Shown: piece after piece, positions 24,501-33,800 of the stretch | Position numbering within the stretch: position 1 is the stretch's first letter | Layout: each line of letters begins with the position of its first letter | From: Gammaproteobacteria bacterium | GTDB taxonomy: Bacteria > Pseudomonadota > Gammaproteobacteria > UBA9339 | Direction: 5' to 3' | NCBI GenBank assembly: GCA_023135155.1 | Contig: JAGLTR010000057.1 | Location: 1 to 38,291, forward strand | Length of the DNA: 38,291 bases | Notes under the pieces: model-generated | What the model was told of the DNA's origin: nothing | What the model saw: the letters and a program-made list of their open reading frames with translations, nothing else | The model's database searches: none | Position numbers and translations under genes: made by a program

Positions 24501-25999
24501 CGTTTTTAACTAATTTGACTGAATTTCCGGAGCATTTTCTTGGTGATATACGGAAGTTGATTTCGTATTATGAGATTGTCTCGGATGCTTATGTATTGAA
24601 AAATTCTGATTTAGCAAGAGCTCAAGTATTGGAAAAGTTACAAAAATTTGAGGAAAATACTTCTAGCTTGGATGGTCATCGTGCATTTATCGAATACTTG
24701 CGGTCGTGTAAAGGACGTTATTTACAAGTGGATAGTGAGGGGTATGTTGGAGAAGGGCAAGTAGATAAGGATAAAAGGTTGGTTGGTAAGGTGGATACGA
24801 TAATTTTTAATCGGTTGTTAGCAATGTTGCTTCTTGATTCCAATATTTCAGTTTCATTTGTGCAGGTTGCAGAATTTAATCTTGTTGCTCGAAAAGGGGC
24901 GTGTTGGTCTCTTGAAGATCTATTGCGATTATTGGAGATTCCATTTGCTGGTCATAACAAGGTTGTGGCAAGAGCTAAGCTTAACTTGGAAAATATTAAT
25001 AAGCGTAATATGCGTATAGGTTCTATTTTTGCTCTGTCTTTCTATGATAGTTCGGCAAAGAGCTTATATTCTAAATTGTCGGGATTGTTAGGTGTTGAGT
25101 GTGAGCGATTTATGATGGCAGTGGTTAACGTTGTTACCAAAATGGCTGTCTTAACAGAGTGTTCTGCTGCATTTACCTACGCTCAAGAGTTGCGCAAACA
25201 AGCGGCAGAATTGCTGATAGCGCTTGATTCAAATCCATACGCTTGTTTAGTAAAAAATGCTTATATGGATGATGGTGTGAATACGGAATTATTATATTTT
25301 TATTTGGCTAGATTTGCAGTGTTTGAGGCGCTTAGCATTCATAAAGACGGTGAACAGCCCAAAACAAAGAATGGTGTGATGCAGCTGGGTAAGTGTTTAA
25401 GGAGTGAGGTAAAGAAGTATATTGAAAGTCGCCGCAATGGCGAGATTGTGAGTAAAATGGTGATGATCTTTGACTTACGCTTGTATGACAAGAGATTGCG
25501 TGAGGAGCTAACTCGGCTTGATAATTTTTATCATCGGCATACTAACATATCGGAATTGATTGTTGGTGAGAATGTTCTGATGACAGAGAATCTGGATCCA
25601 AAGCTGTATTTTGCAATTTCTTTGCAGTTTGATTTTAATTGGCACGGGGTGTTAAAGATTACCGTGTGTGCAAAAAAAAGGAGTGTAACCCTTTTTAATG
25701 CAGGAAAAGATTTGTATTTTTATTTGGTAATACGAAAAGACGGTAGTAAACAGTTGATTATTCCTTTTTCTAACTCTCGTTCTGGATCTTTAAGTAAGGT
25801 TGATCATCGTTTGTTGGAGTATGCAGCAAAGCAGACGGTATTGTTGCATGCTGGAAAAGTAGGTTTTTCAGTTTCGTCGCTTACTGATAAGAATCAGTTC
25901 TTTGTGCGTCAGGCGCAAGCTTATTTGGAAGACAGGAGTGCTGTTTTTCGTAATAATTTGGGTTCAGAGGCTGTGAGAGGGGATGTTGCAAGCCCCTGA
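21566..25999 (+). CDS. Orphan 1477-aa helical-repeat-like protein
   Basis: I do not recognise this very large protein. It is soluble, with no signal peptide or transmembrane helix, and almost wholly helical. Several stretches read like loose TPR/Sel1-type units (for example around 570-700: YALARLAIAKYYGKNEKFGV, QALAEYYVENAQ, AAINVVARIYVNAEK), suggesting a solenoid scaffold. An acidic insert lies near residues 460-490 (DEDEGLVMDGAGDDELDEGV). The last ~150 residues look more beta-rich. The annotated ATG at 21566 follows the previous stop by 9 bases; GAGG is directly adjacent and too close to be an ideal ribosome binding site, and a TTG at 21560 is the alternative. It ends the three-gene run and probably shares its transcript. 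Base composition matches its neighbours. Confidence 0.75.
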   Translation: MQNKDKFIADLVQIFYSVCSASARFYFGDSSCALYDAEYEYCGLIATVGKVIETHGEQLNIECILKFLMHVVVVLSPFDSDLTVILRQRLVEYLEKLDNTELVSSLLTDLVYIGDERAIDQLAELNILVGEHVFDNAQMSFVEHTFAAVIAWYEPKLSRLIQNVDEKFLLLGMVDYSMMSKERLDLLVRNLLLFSNALRDVEKIWEKLDGQMFLWSIRSVLRQPLHIFCCYEYLRKSMHLPVVCCHLQQFIKYHVEFVPACTLLGGSVSLERFSAQDLGRVYEEFAQDLRDIDVQAQLLVSDDRFIGVWCIEYFLLAVKAYRQALLYYRQAESGQDVKRIEIELIQLCRYIKQQNSGPEIIRQLLALLQDVILTDDELSLLYLACYDISDTKLLLPPLPCDKNYFFYQCRALIVLEYINLLDGTIKSSYYSPISDMKRVTDCYLLLLQPDIIFPKHFMVVIDEDEGLVMDGAGDDELDEGVDNNSLYSKFVAPIFDRILKVANDFSSRFNISAFWDQNYPIARLVYYYLEKRIASKDWDIFKEVLFCQATDMFLERRKDALVSVTDSSYALARLAIAKYYGKNEKFGVNEVLARYWDNLVSESSIANHQALAEYYVENAQTIECAHADRIAYKLMQWILHPESPIASDVVEYDRVAAINVVARIYVNAEKKTSNASQHGYLYKNDDGRSDAVVALFQLALQRINVGLVQDAWSLLSQLFNSEKKFLEQQFKKPSEEDYPVRLVRLQKHLKSKCVKMVDYCSLLDGLIGVCNLFRDQPIEEDILTYAAFVNLQKLCDYCDQMSVAYDFSNVKKLAWHLLQLSIAEDIPIESIEIMANSVRVFLRNSGVACKKFEQEPEVLYALFSISAKIGGFDEAVYRVVRTRLLDSIADFKAPVIMRQRAAEQLARMYGDDSALYMQERNDGLVRIFQQISGNNQHASFPFVLQDYFDRQGEDAVYSARFSGLLLQLFDITINRIERSFLTNLTEFPEHFLGDIRKLISYYEIVSDAYVLKNSDLARAQVLEKLQKFEENTSSLDGHRAFIEYLRSCKGRYLQVDSEGYVGEGQVDKDKRLVGKVDTIIFNRLLAMLLLDSNISVSFVQVAEFNLVARKGACWSLEDLLRLLEIPFAGHNKVVARAKLNLENINKRNMRIGSIFALSFYDSSAKSLYSKLSGLLGVECERFMMAVVNVVTKMAVLTECSAAFTYAQELRKQAAELLIALDSNPYACLVKNAYMDDGVNTELLYFYLARFAVFEALSIHKDGEQPKTKNGVMQLGKCLRSEVKKYIESRRNGEIVSKMVMIFDLRLYDKRLREELTRLDNFYHRHTNISELIVGENVLMTENLDPKLYFAISLQFDFNWHGVLKITVCAKKRSVTLFNAGKDLYFYLVIRKDGSKQLIIPFSNSRSGSLSKVDHRLLEYAAKQTVLLHAGKVGFSVSSLTDKNQFFVRQAQAYLEDRSAVFRNNLGSEAVRGDVASP

Positions 26000-26093
26000 G
26001 TGGGGTTGGGTGTGAAAATACATTTGCTGTTAATGAATTCAAATAAATAATGTTTTTGTTTTGTTCTGCTGATTGTGAGAGATGGTGCGATTA

Positions 26094-27302
26094 TTATGGA
26101 TCTGAGGAGTGGTAAATATCTGTTGTTGGCGGTGGTTCGTCTGCATGAACGTTAATCACAGTTTGTTGCGTGATAGCACTGTTTATTAATGGCAGTTGTT
26201 CATTGTTTAATTCTCTAATTATGGCTGGGCGTCGATCCCCATAGCCAAGATGAGTTCTGCCACCATAATAGAGTAGCAGCATTGATATGAGCGTAAGCCA
26301 GCGTAGTTGTCTATATTCCTCATATATTGGTTCAATTTGTTCTGGGTTTTTCACGTATCCGATTTCGCTAACTGTTAAGCCAAAACGGTAGCCAGCCAGG
26401 GTGGTCATCAGAGTTTCAACAATTGTTTGTGTGGATTTTAGTAGATAATGATTGCCTAATAGTTGCATTATTTTTAGATGCCCCGGTTCTACTTTGTTTT
26501 TTATGTGTGTTAAAGTTTGACTGTGTTGCAACAGGAAGCCGCGTGTTTTAGTGCGTGTTTTGCTAGCGAAAAAGGTTAGAGCTCCGCCAGTTAAATGCGT
26601 TAATGGTATGGCAATTGCGGAGATGATCATAATGTTATTATTCGCATGTTCTGGAGAGATGGTTAGAAATAGCAGGCTTGTTACGATGCTTGTTGATAGG
26701 GCGCCGATATTGGCGGATTGACGTAGTGAATAATCTCTTTTGCATAGTTGTTTGTGGATCCAGGTGGTGATAAAGGCTGGTATAAAACAACTTAAGATTG
26801 TAATAGAGGCGCATCCATACCAGCTTATGCTGTTATATATGTTGAGCATATGATTGGCGTCAGCGATCCAGAAACGACTGTTAGCTAGTAACCAGCAGAT
26901 GGAGAATTGCCCTCCGGTTATCATGCTTCGGCGCAAATAATCATGACTACTGTAGAGCCAGTTTTTAAGCCTATTATTAGCGTAGGCATTTGTTGACATG
27001 GTTTTTTTAAATGCTTGGTTTGAGGTTACATAACTACTTATAGATAAACCGCTACTTAATGCTAGCTCTAGTGTGGTTAATGCGATCCAGCCGAAAGTGG
27101 TAGAGCCTCCACCAAGAGTATTGATTATGTTATTTATGACGTCTGAGCTTACGGAAAAGTGGTTGGCAAGAAGTGTAATGGTTTCTGTAAGAATAAAATA
27201 ACCACAACTACGCGCTATTAGCGATGGTGTTGTTGAGCGCAATAAGTGGCCCACTGGGTTGATAATTTTTTGCTTAATATTGGGGAATGTTATCTGGAAC
27301 AT
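26094..27302 (-). CDS. Multipass membrane protein, 402 aa, unknown
   Basis: I do not recognise this protein. Seven or so hydrophobic segments are visible: about 26-46, 73-95, 132-150, 160-185, 203-222, 228-252 and 345-362. Short basic loops (KTRTKTRG, HKQLCKRDYSLRQ) between them suggest an inner-membrane protein with cytoplasmic positive loops. The C-terminal ~45 residues are soluble and end in Asp/Pro/Thr-rich sequence. No transporter signature is clear; the layout could suit a flippase- or permease-like carrier. The gene starts 16 bases after the barrel-adhesin stop on the same strand, without a good ribosome binding site, so it is probably coupled. It is the last gene of the surface block and may help export or anchor its partners; this is inferred from position. 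Confidence 0.7.
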   Translation of the reverse strand: MFQITFPNIKQKIINPVGHLLRSTTPSLIARSCGYFILTETITLLANHFSVSSDVINNIINTLGGGSTTFGWIALTTLELALSSGLSISSYVTSNQAFKKTMSTNAYANNRLKNWLYSSHDYLRRSMITGGQFSICWLLANSRFWIADANHMLNIYNSISWYGCASITILSCFIPAFITTWIHKQLCKRDYSLRQSANIGALSTSIVTSLLFLTISPEHANNNIMIISAIAIPLTHLTGGALTFFASKTRTKTRGFLLQHSQTLTHIKNKVEPGHLKIMQLLGNHYLLKSTQTIVETLMTTLAGYRFGLTVSEIGYVKNPEQIEPIYEEYRQLRWLTLISMLLLYYGGRTHLGYGDRRPAIIRELNNEQLPLINSAITQQTVINVHADEPPPTTDIYHSSDP

Positions 27303-27318
27303 ATGTTTTGCTCATTGG

Positions 27319-30093
27319 TTAATTGAAAAAGATGACGCCATAGCTTCCATATGTTTGAGTATCATTAGGTAATATTGCTCCTGTTTTTACCAGTATGTCT
27401 GCTAGATGGGCTACTGTTCCATGAGTATATTTGCAGATAAGAATTTTGTTGTTTCCGCTAGTTTCCAGTGAAGTACCATCAAAGTTTTTAGTGTCAACAG
27501 CCGTATAACGATCAGATGAGTTAAATGTAAAGGTTATGCCGCCGGCTGTTTTAGTGAAAGGAAGGTAAAGTACCTCTGGATCGGGTGGGTTATGCGGACA
27601 ATTTAATATAGTGCCTATTTTTATTGTTACCGGCCAAGTGATTGATTTTGATGTTGCTCCGGGCGGTGTTTTTACCGCTTTTACGTTGAATGAATAGTTG
27701 CCGGTTGCTGTTGGTGCTGAGCCGTTTATATCGCCAGTTGAAGGGTTTAATGTGAGGCTTGAGGGTAGAATGCCCTCTATTGAATAGGTCCACCACGCAT
27801 TGTTGCCGTGATTTTTAAATCCTTCTGTAGCTGCATGAATAGTTGGTATTTGTTGGTTTGGTAATTCTATGAGACTTTTGCCGTTGGACGCCAGAGCTGG
27901 GTTTGCATAAATAATAAACTGCGCAGCTTGGCTCTCGCCGCTCGAAATTTTCCCGGTTACGGTTACAGTGTGTCCAGGGGTTGTGTTTGGATTTGCTAAT
28001 GTGCCAGTTATTTTTCCTTGGTTTATTGATAAGTTATCTTTATCGCTAATGGAGTAAATTAATTTTTTATTTGGATCGGCAAAGTCATTTGCTATATCTA
28101 GATTTACATTGTTAGCATCAGCCCATTGGTTGGGAATCGTTGCCGGTAGTGGCGTTATTTTTATTGTTGCTGGCCAGCTGGCTTGTTTGGTGCCAATTGT
28201 TTCGGTGGTTTTATTGCCGATGACGTTGAAAGTGTAGTCGCCGTAGTCACTACTATTTTCTTTGGCGGTTATGGCGCCGCTGTTTTGATCTATGGCGAGC
28301 CAATCTGGGGCGTTGTTATCTAAGCTGAAAGTTAATTGCGGGTCGCCGTTAGCTTGGAATTTACCGTCGTTTTTCGCATCAATAGTAAAGCTGCTATTTT
28401 TTGCATGTGAATAATCGCCGGTTGTTGTCGATGCGGTTGGTAGTACATATAACTTATAAGTTGTTGTTGTATTAATTCCAGAGTCAGTATCGTTAATTAT
28501 TTTTTCAGCTTTTACTGAGATATTATATGGTGAATTAGCACCATCGTTTGGAATGGTTCCAGAGATTCGCGCGTCTTTGTCGGTAATGTTGAAGAGAGTC
28601 GAAACGGGGTTAAGACTGTATTTTAAATAATTATGCGCGTCGGGTTGTGTTTCATGGCTATAGTGAAAATAGGTGTGCGTGTCTAAATTGTATTGTTGAG
28701 CTGTAGAAACCCATTGATCGGAAATATGCTCTGCCCAGGGATCGTCTGTTTTGTCTATGGTTACTGTTAGACCTTCTACAGTTGCCCCTGTATCGTTGTA
28801 GGCGCGTATTACTGTGCTATAAAATGTTCCAAAATTATTCTTGGGGATAATTAATATTCCTTTATTGTTGGAATCAAAGTGTGCGCCTTGTAGGGGGGGG
28901 GCGCCTTCGGCGGTTATTGTATATATCAAATTATCAGGCTGAAAATCACCAAGTTTCTTTATGTCTACTCGGTAATCACCTTTGCCGTCGCTGTACAGGT
29001 GTTGATTAGGTATTGGTTGTGAAGTAGGAAAGGTTTCATTTATTTGTTTCTTGTGGCCGTGTGCGGTTGTGTGTAGTTGTATTTTCTGATCACGCATAGC
29101 AAGTACAGTTGGCATATGTACAACTGGAGCATCGGTCCAAGTTTTTAAGTTCTCGGTATTGTTTGGGGTTAAATTATAGTCGGCAATTTGTGTGTTTTGC
29201 TTGTTTCCCCAGCTAAACGTGAGTTGTATGCCATAACGGTTTTCGTTCGGAAGATCGATATGGTTATTTACGTGGGCGTAATTTAAACCTAACTCTAATC
29301 TGGTGCCACGTGTAGTTTTAGGTAGCCAGAAAAGCCCGGCTTGATATTGGTCAAAAGGTTGGCGAAAGCTTGATGAAAGTTGCAGCTTTAATTTTTTTGA
29401 TAGAAGTTGTTGGAGTGCGATGGCGCCGCCTATACCGGATTTATTGTCTGCAGTTTCATAAAGCGGGTTGAAGTGCACATTGTCGTAATCAAGATTAAAA
29501 TTAACAAGTCCGGTTTTCCATGGGTGGGTATCGATCCCAAAATTAACATTTTCACTGGTGGCGCCAGCTATGTGACGAATGTTGTCGTAGAGTGCGCCAT
29601 TTTGCCAGAAGGTCACAGTTGATAGAGTTTTACTATTAGCTTTTGCATAATAGCCGCCGATATCAATACTATTAAGCCAACTGTGGTTAAGTAGATATTG
29701 ATATTCACCGCCGATAGCATTTTGACCGATCCAGTTGTGAGTCGTGCCGCTGGCGAAATCAAAGGCTAATTTTTGTGCAAGACGCTCAACTGTTATTTTT
29801 ATGCGTTGTTGGAGATTAAGCATATGGGCCCAGGTGGCGCCGAGACGATACTCGTTAGTGCCGAAATCAAGCTCTAGTGCAATGGCGTCGGCGATGCCTA
29901 AGACTTGGGTATATTTATTGTTGAGGTTGAAGCCATATTGATCGCTGTATTCGAGACTGCTTTGCCATGGGCCTTTGAAACCGAGTTGTGAGCTGTTGAG
30001 ATTAAGGGTTTGATTGGGGTCGGCACCAAAACACAGGGCTACGCTGCTTATGATAAGTAGAAAAATAAATGCTTGAATGATTTTTTTTCGCAC
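27319..30093 (-). CDS. Outer-membrane barrel adhesin with cadherin/Ig-like repeats (inverse-autotransporter-like)
   Basis: A 924-aa surface protein. A signal peptide (~1-23, cleavage near CFG|A) leads to an alternating beta-strand region (~30-300: for example SLEYSDQYGFNLNNKY, LGATWAHM, YGIQLTFSWG) fitting an outer-membrane barrel. A linker follows, and from ~370 tandem domains of about 90-100 residues of the dystroglycan-cadherin/He_PIG type, marked by repeated DQW or NQWAD..., YS(I/L), ...ISGTI / ITGTL / INGSA, Y.(F/I)(N/S)V.A and SWP(A/V)TIKI. The C-terminal ~85 residues contain a cysteine pair. The order barrel then exported repeats is that of intimin/invasin. Start codon GTG with AAGGG 9 bases upstream. 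A run of nine C (coding strand) interrupts codons 398-400, just after the barrel, and could switch expression by slippage. The pilin-like gene lies upstream. Confidence 0.7.
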   Translation of the reverse strand: MRKKIIQAFIFLLIISSVALCFGADPNQTLNLNSSQLGFKGPWQSSLEYSDQYGFNLNNKYTQVLGIADAIALELDFGTNEYRLGATWAHMLNLQQRIKITVERLAQKLAFDFASGTTHNWIGQNAIGGEYQYLLNHSWLNSIDIGGYYAKANSKTLSTVTFWQNGALYDNIRHIAGATSENVNFGIDTHPWKTGLVNFNLDYDNVHFNPLYETADNKSGIGGAIALQQLLSKKLKLQLSSSFRQPFDQYQAGLFWLPKTTRGTRLELGLNYAHVNNHIDLPNENRYGIQLTFSWGNKQNTQIADYNLTPNNTENLKTWTDAPVVHMPTVLAMRDQKIQLHTTAHGHKKQINETFPTSQPIPNQHLYSDGKGDYRVDIKKLGDFQPDNLIYTITAEGAPPLQGAHFDSNNKGILIIPKNNFGTFYSTVIRAYNDTGATVEGLTVTIDKTDDPWAEHISDQWVSTAQQYNLDTHTYFHYSHETQPDAHNYLKYSLNPVSTLFNITDKDARISGTIPNDGANSPYNISVKAEKIINDTDSGINTTTTYKLYVLPTASTTTGDYSHAKNSSFTIDAKNDGKFQANGDPQLTFSLDNNAPDWLAIDQNSGAITAKENSSDYGDYTFNVIGNKTTETIGTKQASWPATIKITPLPATIPNQWADANNVNLDIANDFADPNKKLIYSISDKDNLSINQGKITGTLANPNTTPGHTVTVTGKISSGESQAAQFIIYANPALASNGKSLIELPNQQIPTIHAATEGFKNHGNNAWWTYSIEGILPSSLTLNPSTGDINGSAPTATGNYSFNVKAVKTPPGATSKSITWPVTIKIGTILNCPHNPPDPEVLYLPFTKTAGGITFTFNSSDRYTAVDTKNFDGTSLETSGNNKILICKYTHGTVAHLADILVKTGAILPNDTQTYGSYGVIFFN
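28893..28901 (-). repeat. C9 homopolymer inside the adhesin gene
   Basis: Nine consecutive G on the plus strand, C9 in the coding sequence, encode part of Ala-Pro-Pro at residues 398-400. It is the longest G/C run I noticed in this AT-rich window. A change by one or two bases would frameshift everything after the barrel domain. The frame is open at the length given here. Confidence 0.85.
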
Positions 30094-30144
30094 TCTGCTT
30101 TGCCCTTTATTGCTTTGCGCTCCTCCTGAGTTGTTTTTCCGTTT

Positions 30145-30618
30145 CTAATCAGTGTTTATGTAATAGAGTAGACTATAGCCTGCGTATTTTCCACGGTTAT
30201 CACATTTTTGCTCAATATTGGGATGTTTGTTGGCGAGCAGTTGTAAAAGATTATTGCACTCCTTCATTGGAACGTTAGCGATGATAATTCTAAAGCCATT
30301 TTTAATTGGCAGTATTGTTATGTCATCTTGCGATCTAGCCCAAGGAGATCGAGAGTAACTATCAGACAGCAATCTCGTATCAATAAGACTTTGCAGCGAC
30401 ATTCCCTGCGAAGTATTCGTCAACCCCTCGCTATATTTCACCGACGCATCCACAATATTATTAATCATCTCCGCACCTTTAGAAACACGTTCAGCGCGCT
30501 CGGTGATTAGGTAGTAGCGGGTTACTAGAAGTAGCAAGGCTGCGATCACTACCAGCGAAAGCATAAGCTCCAAAAGTCCAATACCTGAGTGTTTGCGTCT
30601 ACGTAACATGGGCTGCAT
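30145..30618 (-). CDS. Type IV pilin-like protein with prepilin signal
   Basis: A 157-aa protein with a prepilin leader: the basic stretch MLRRRKHSG, cleavage after Gly12, then IGLLELMLSLVVIAALLLLV with the conserved Glu at mature position 5. The first mature residue is Ile instead of Phe, as allowed in type IVb-like pilins. The helix continues to ~50 (ERAERVSKGAEMINNIVDASVKY). Two cysteines near the C-terminus (in KECNNLL and EQKCDN) suit the D-loop disulfide. The frame is open to 30720 (191 aa), but the extra N-terminus would block leader recognition; ATG at 30618 with AGGG close upstream is preferred. Cleavage would need the genome's prepilin peptidase (PilD). Fifty-one bases separate it from the barrel adhesin, so the two are likely co-transcribed. 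It could be a minor pilin or a pilus subunit. Confidence 0.75.
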   Translation of the reverse strand: MQPMLRRRKHSGIGLLELMLSLVVIAALLLLVTRYYLITERAERVSKGAEMINNIVDASVKYSEGLTNTSQGMSLQSLIDTRLLSDSYSRSPWARSQDDITILPIKNGFRIIIANVPMKECNNLLQLLANKHPNIEQKCDNRGKYAGYSLLYYINTD

Positions 30619-30828
30619 TTTACCCTGAAGAGGGTCGTATTCAAAGCAATAGATGGGTACATATCGGAGTATAGAGAGGTTGCGTGTTTCATTACTGTAC
30701 TTTGTGTGGTAGTTGTTCATAAGCTATACTTAGCGACAGCTATAAATTGTTATATTTAACCAGGATGGACCAGCGGCTCTACTATTGAGTCACTGGTTTT
30801 TTATTTTTGGGTGGACAAAGGGGTTATT

Positions 30829-33800
30829 ATGCGGGGTCATGATGAATTGAGCAGGGTTACTGGAAATGAAGTACAGCAATCTGCCATAAATGAGATAAAT
30901 CTAGGCGCAAATGATGGCGCAGCGGTATTGGCTTCTGGTTTGAAGTGTGCGCGGTTAATCACTCGCGACGAGTGGCAGCAATATTTCGATAGATCGTGTG
31001 TTCAGGGGTGTTTTTCAGCGGTTGATGATGAACTTTCGGTTGCTGTGATGTTTCATATTGATACTAATTTATTTAGTGCGGCAATAAATGCTATTAACAA
31101 TAACAACACGGAATTTTTTGATGTTTTGTTTAATTTTCGTAGGCAATATAATGGTATTTTACGTCAGGAAGCTGAGGATGTAGCGCAATACGATGGAGAG
31201 GTTGATTATGATGGGGTTGAGTTAGAGCGATTAGTTGCTTCGGCTGCCATATGGAATGCATATTTTTCAACGATCGATCGTTTTATGCGTATTCGTGAAG
31301 GTCGCGCAATTCTTGATGAACACGATTTTGAGGTTATGCGTCAACCATTGCCTGTGCAGGTGTCCGGGAAAGTATTGACTAATCTTAGTTCATTAATGCG
31401 CAAATTTATTATCTGCGGTATTAAGGCTGCGCAAGAGCAGGATATGGAAAGAGCTTATTACTACTTTGCCAGTGTTGAGGTTTGTCACGGTGGTGTGGAA
31501 TATGATTTGAGGGCGACAGGGTTAGTTGATTTGGCTAATTTCTATAAACAGTTAATTATTAGTCAACAACATATTGGGTCGCGTAAATTTGTTCGATTGA
31601 CAATTTGGAAAATCGCAGAGCAGCATTATGTCGCATTAAATGCTTACGAACGTTTACTGGTTGATATGAAAAGTTATTTTGACGAAAGGGATTTTTACGG
31701 TAACTACTTGACTTCAAGTTGTGCTGAGAATCTTCAAGCCACTTCTTTCTATTCCGATTTTTATGATGATGAAGGTCATTTTAGTGATTTTGAAATATTG
31801 AGAATAGCGGTTATGGTGCCAAAGATTTATCGCTATCCTTGTATGTGTACCAGCGATGGGTTGCATTATGCTCGACAAGATGGCGAGGAATCAGCTGTAT
31901 TTGCGCAATTTTTGGAGCGTGTTGAGGCGTTACAAGGTGAGTCTAGTCGGGCGCACCAAGAAGCAGCTGAGGTATTAATAGAACAATATATTGGCCGTTT
32001 ATTGCCAGAGGAAATTGGTGAGAACTCTGAATTAGTATCGTTGTATCATATATTAAATGGTGTTTCTGTTCAATTTGGCAGTTGTTTATTTTGGAAGGAT
32101 TTTATTCCTGATATGTACGATAATTTTGACGATATAGCAACATGTTTTGCTGGTACTCTTCGGGGGGTAAAGGAATTAGAGGTGTTCATTGATAAGATGC
32201 AGGTACATAGACCTATTCCGGTAATTAATACCTTCATAGATAATTTCAAGAAGGTAAGTGCGATAACTACTGAGGTTGGAAGTCTTATACGGGTTTTGCC
32301 GGAGTATCTGAATTTAGTTTCCGCGCATGTTCTCGGTTGTAATCTCATCAATGATGATATGCAGATAAAATTAGTGGCTGATCGATATATTAATATTGGT
32401 ATTAGAATTTTACAGAGTAATGATGTCGTTATACAAAATGAGTTATTGGAGCAATTAAAAGAGAGTGAGACGTCGCAGGCTTTAGCGGTATTAAAATGCT
32501 TACAAACACTTAATCGCAATCAGTTTAGCGATAATTACCGTCAGCAAGCTTCGAGTTTCGATCGCGGCGAGCTTGTTATTTCCTATGTGTTTATGTGTTT
32601 TATCGAATATATGCTGACGCATAATTTAGATTGGGTAAAAGATCTTCATCAAGAGTTGTTGACAACCGTTCCGCAAAATAGTGCTGGTATTCGTCAGTGT
32701 GTTTTGTTGCGACAGAATAGCAGTGTAGCAGAGCGTGTTCCAAATTACAGTCAAGTTGGTAATGTTGATGTCGATGCCATGTTTATGAATATAGCGCATC
32801 CGATAGATTTTTATCCAAGCGATCATAATGTGTTTACAACAACTTATTTACGCTATTTTGATAATCTAATAATGCAGCGGGTTGCGCCGTATGTGGCGGG
32901 ATTGTTGCAAAATGAGACTGTATACAAGGCTGGCGAGGTATTGCTGACGATAGTTTATGGGCGTTGTAGTGAGGCGAGTGTTATCGTTAACGTCAATCGC
33001 GTCGTGCCGTTTATTCATGTAACTTTTGATGGAGAATCTTGTTATATTACAACCTCAGTTGCCTATAAGCGTAAGGATTTTACTGTCTTACCATATGCGT
33101 GTAATGCCGATAATATTGAGAGTGATCAGAAACCGGGTGGAGAAGTGCATTCAAATAATAAGCGACGTTTTGTTGATTTATTGTCGAATGAAAGCAAGCG
33201 ACAATATCGTAATGATGTGGTTTTACGTGCTTGTATGACCGTATTAGTTGGGATTAAATCGGGTAGCTTAGATGTTCGTAACGAGCAATTAATCTTTACT
33301 CCATATGTTCGCAGTTTGGCCAAGTTATTTAATTCTCATGGTGCTGAAGGTTTTATTTGTGCTAATAAAACTATTGTTTATAGCGATAAGGATTTGGATT
33401 GTTTGCAGAGTTTAATTGATAAGCAAATTGCTGCGGTAGCGGTTTCGCAAGATCAACGATATACGGCTATTTGTGCGCTTGGTGATGTTTATCGTTGTTT
33501 AGATATAGAGCATCGGTATCAATTATTTGAGCGTGTTAAGCAGCAGGCTCAGCAACAAGATCTTTATAATGAGGTCGTTGCTTATTTAGTGCAGGTTGAG
33601 TTAGGGGAGTTACAAAGCAGGAATAGCGCTATTGGCACATATTTTATGTTCTTTCAGTATTTAAATATTGTGCAGCAGCGTTATTTTATGGAGGCGTTAG
33701 AGGGCTCGGCTATATTTAATACGCCAATGCCAGATGGAACGCGTTTCAGCTGGTTGTTGGCTAATCTGCGTTGGCAGGAGCTTTTGCATCAGGCTTTTGT

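Noticed and set aside
25990-26010. AGCCCC / GGGGTT hairpin after the 1477-aa gene
   Set aside because: The stem is short, needs a G-T pair, and is not followed by a T-run; not a convincing terminator.
30619-30828. PmrA-type (TTAATATT) or other effector regulator sites before the giant gene
   Set aside because: The space contains TTATATTTAAC but no properly spaced pair of half-sites; not distinguishable from AT-rich background.
32070-32519. Minus-strand 149-codon frame inside the giant gene
   Set aside because: Antisense of a continuous coding region with consistent codon use; no ribosome binding site or recognisable motif.
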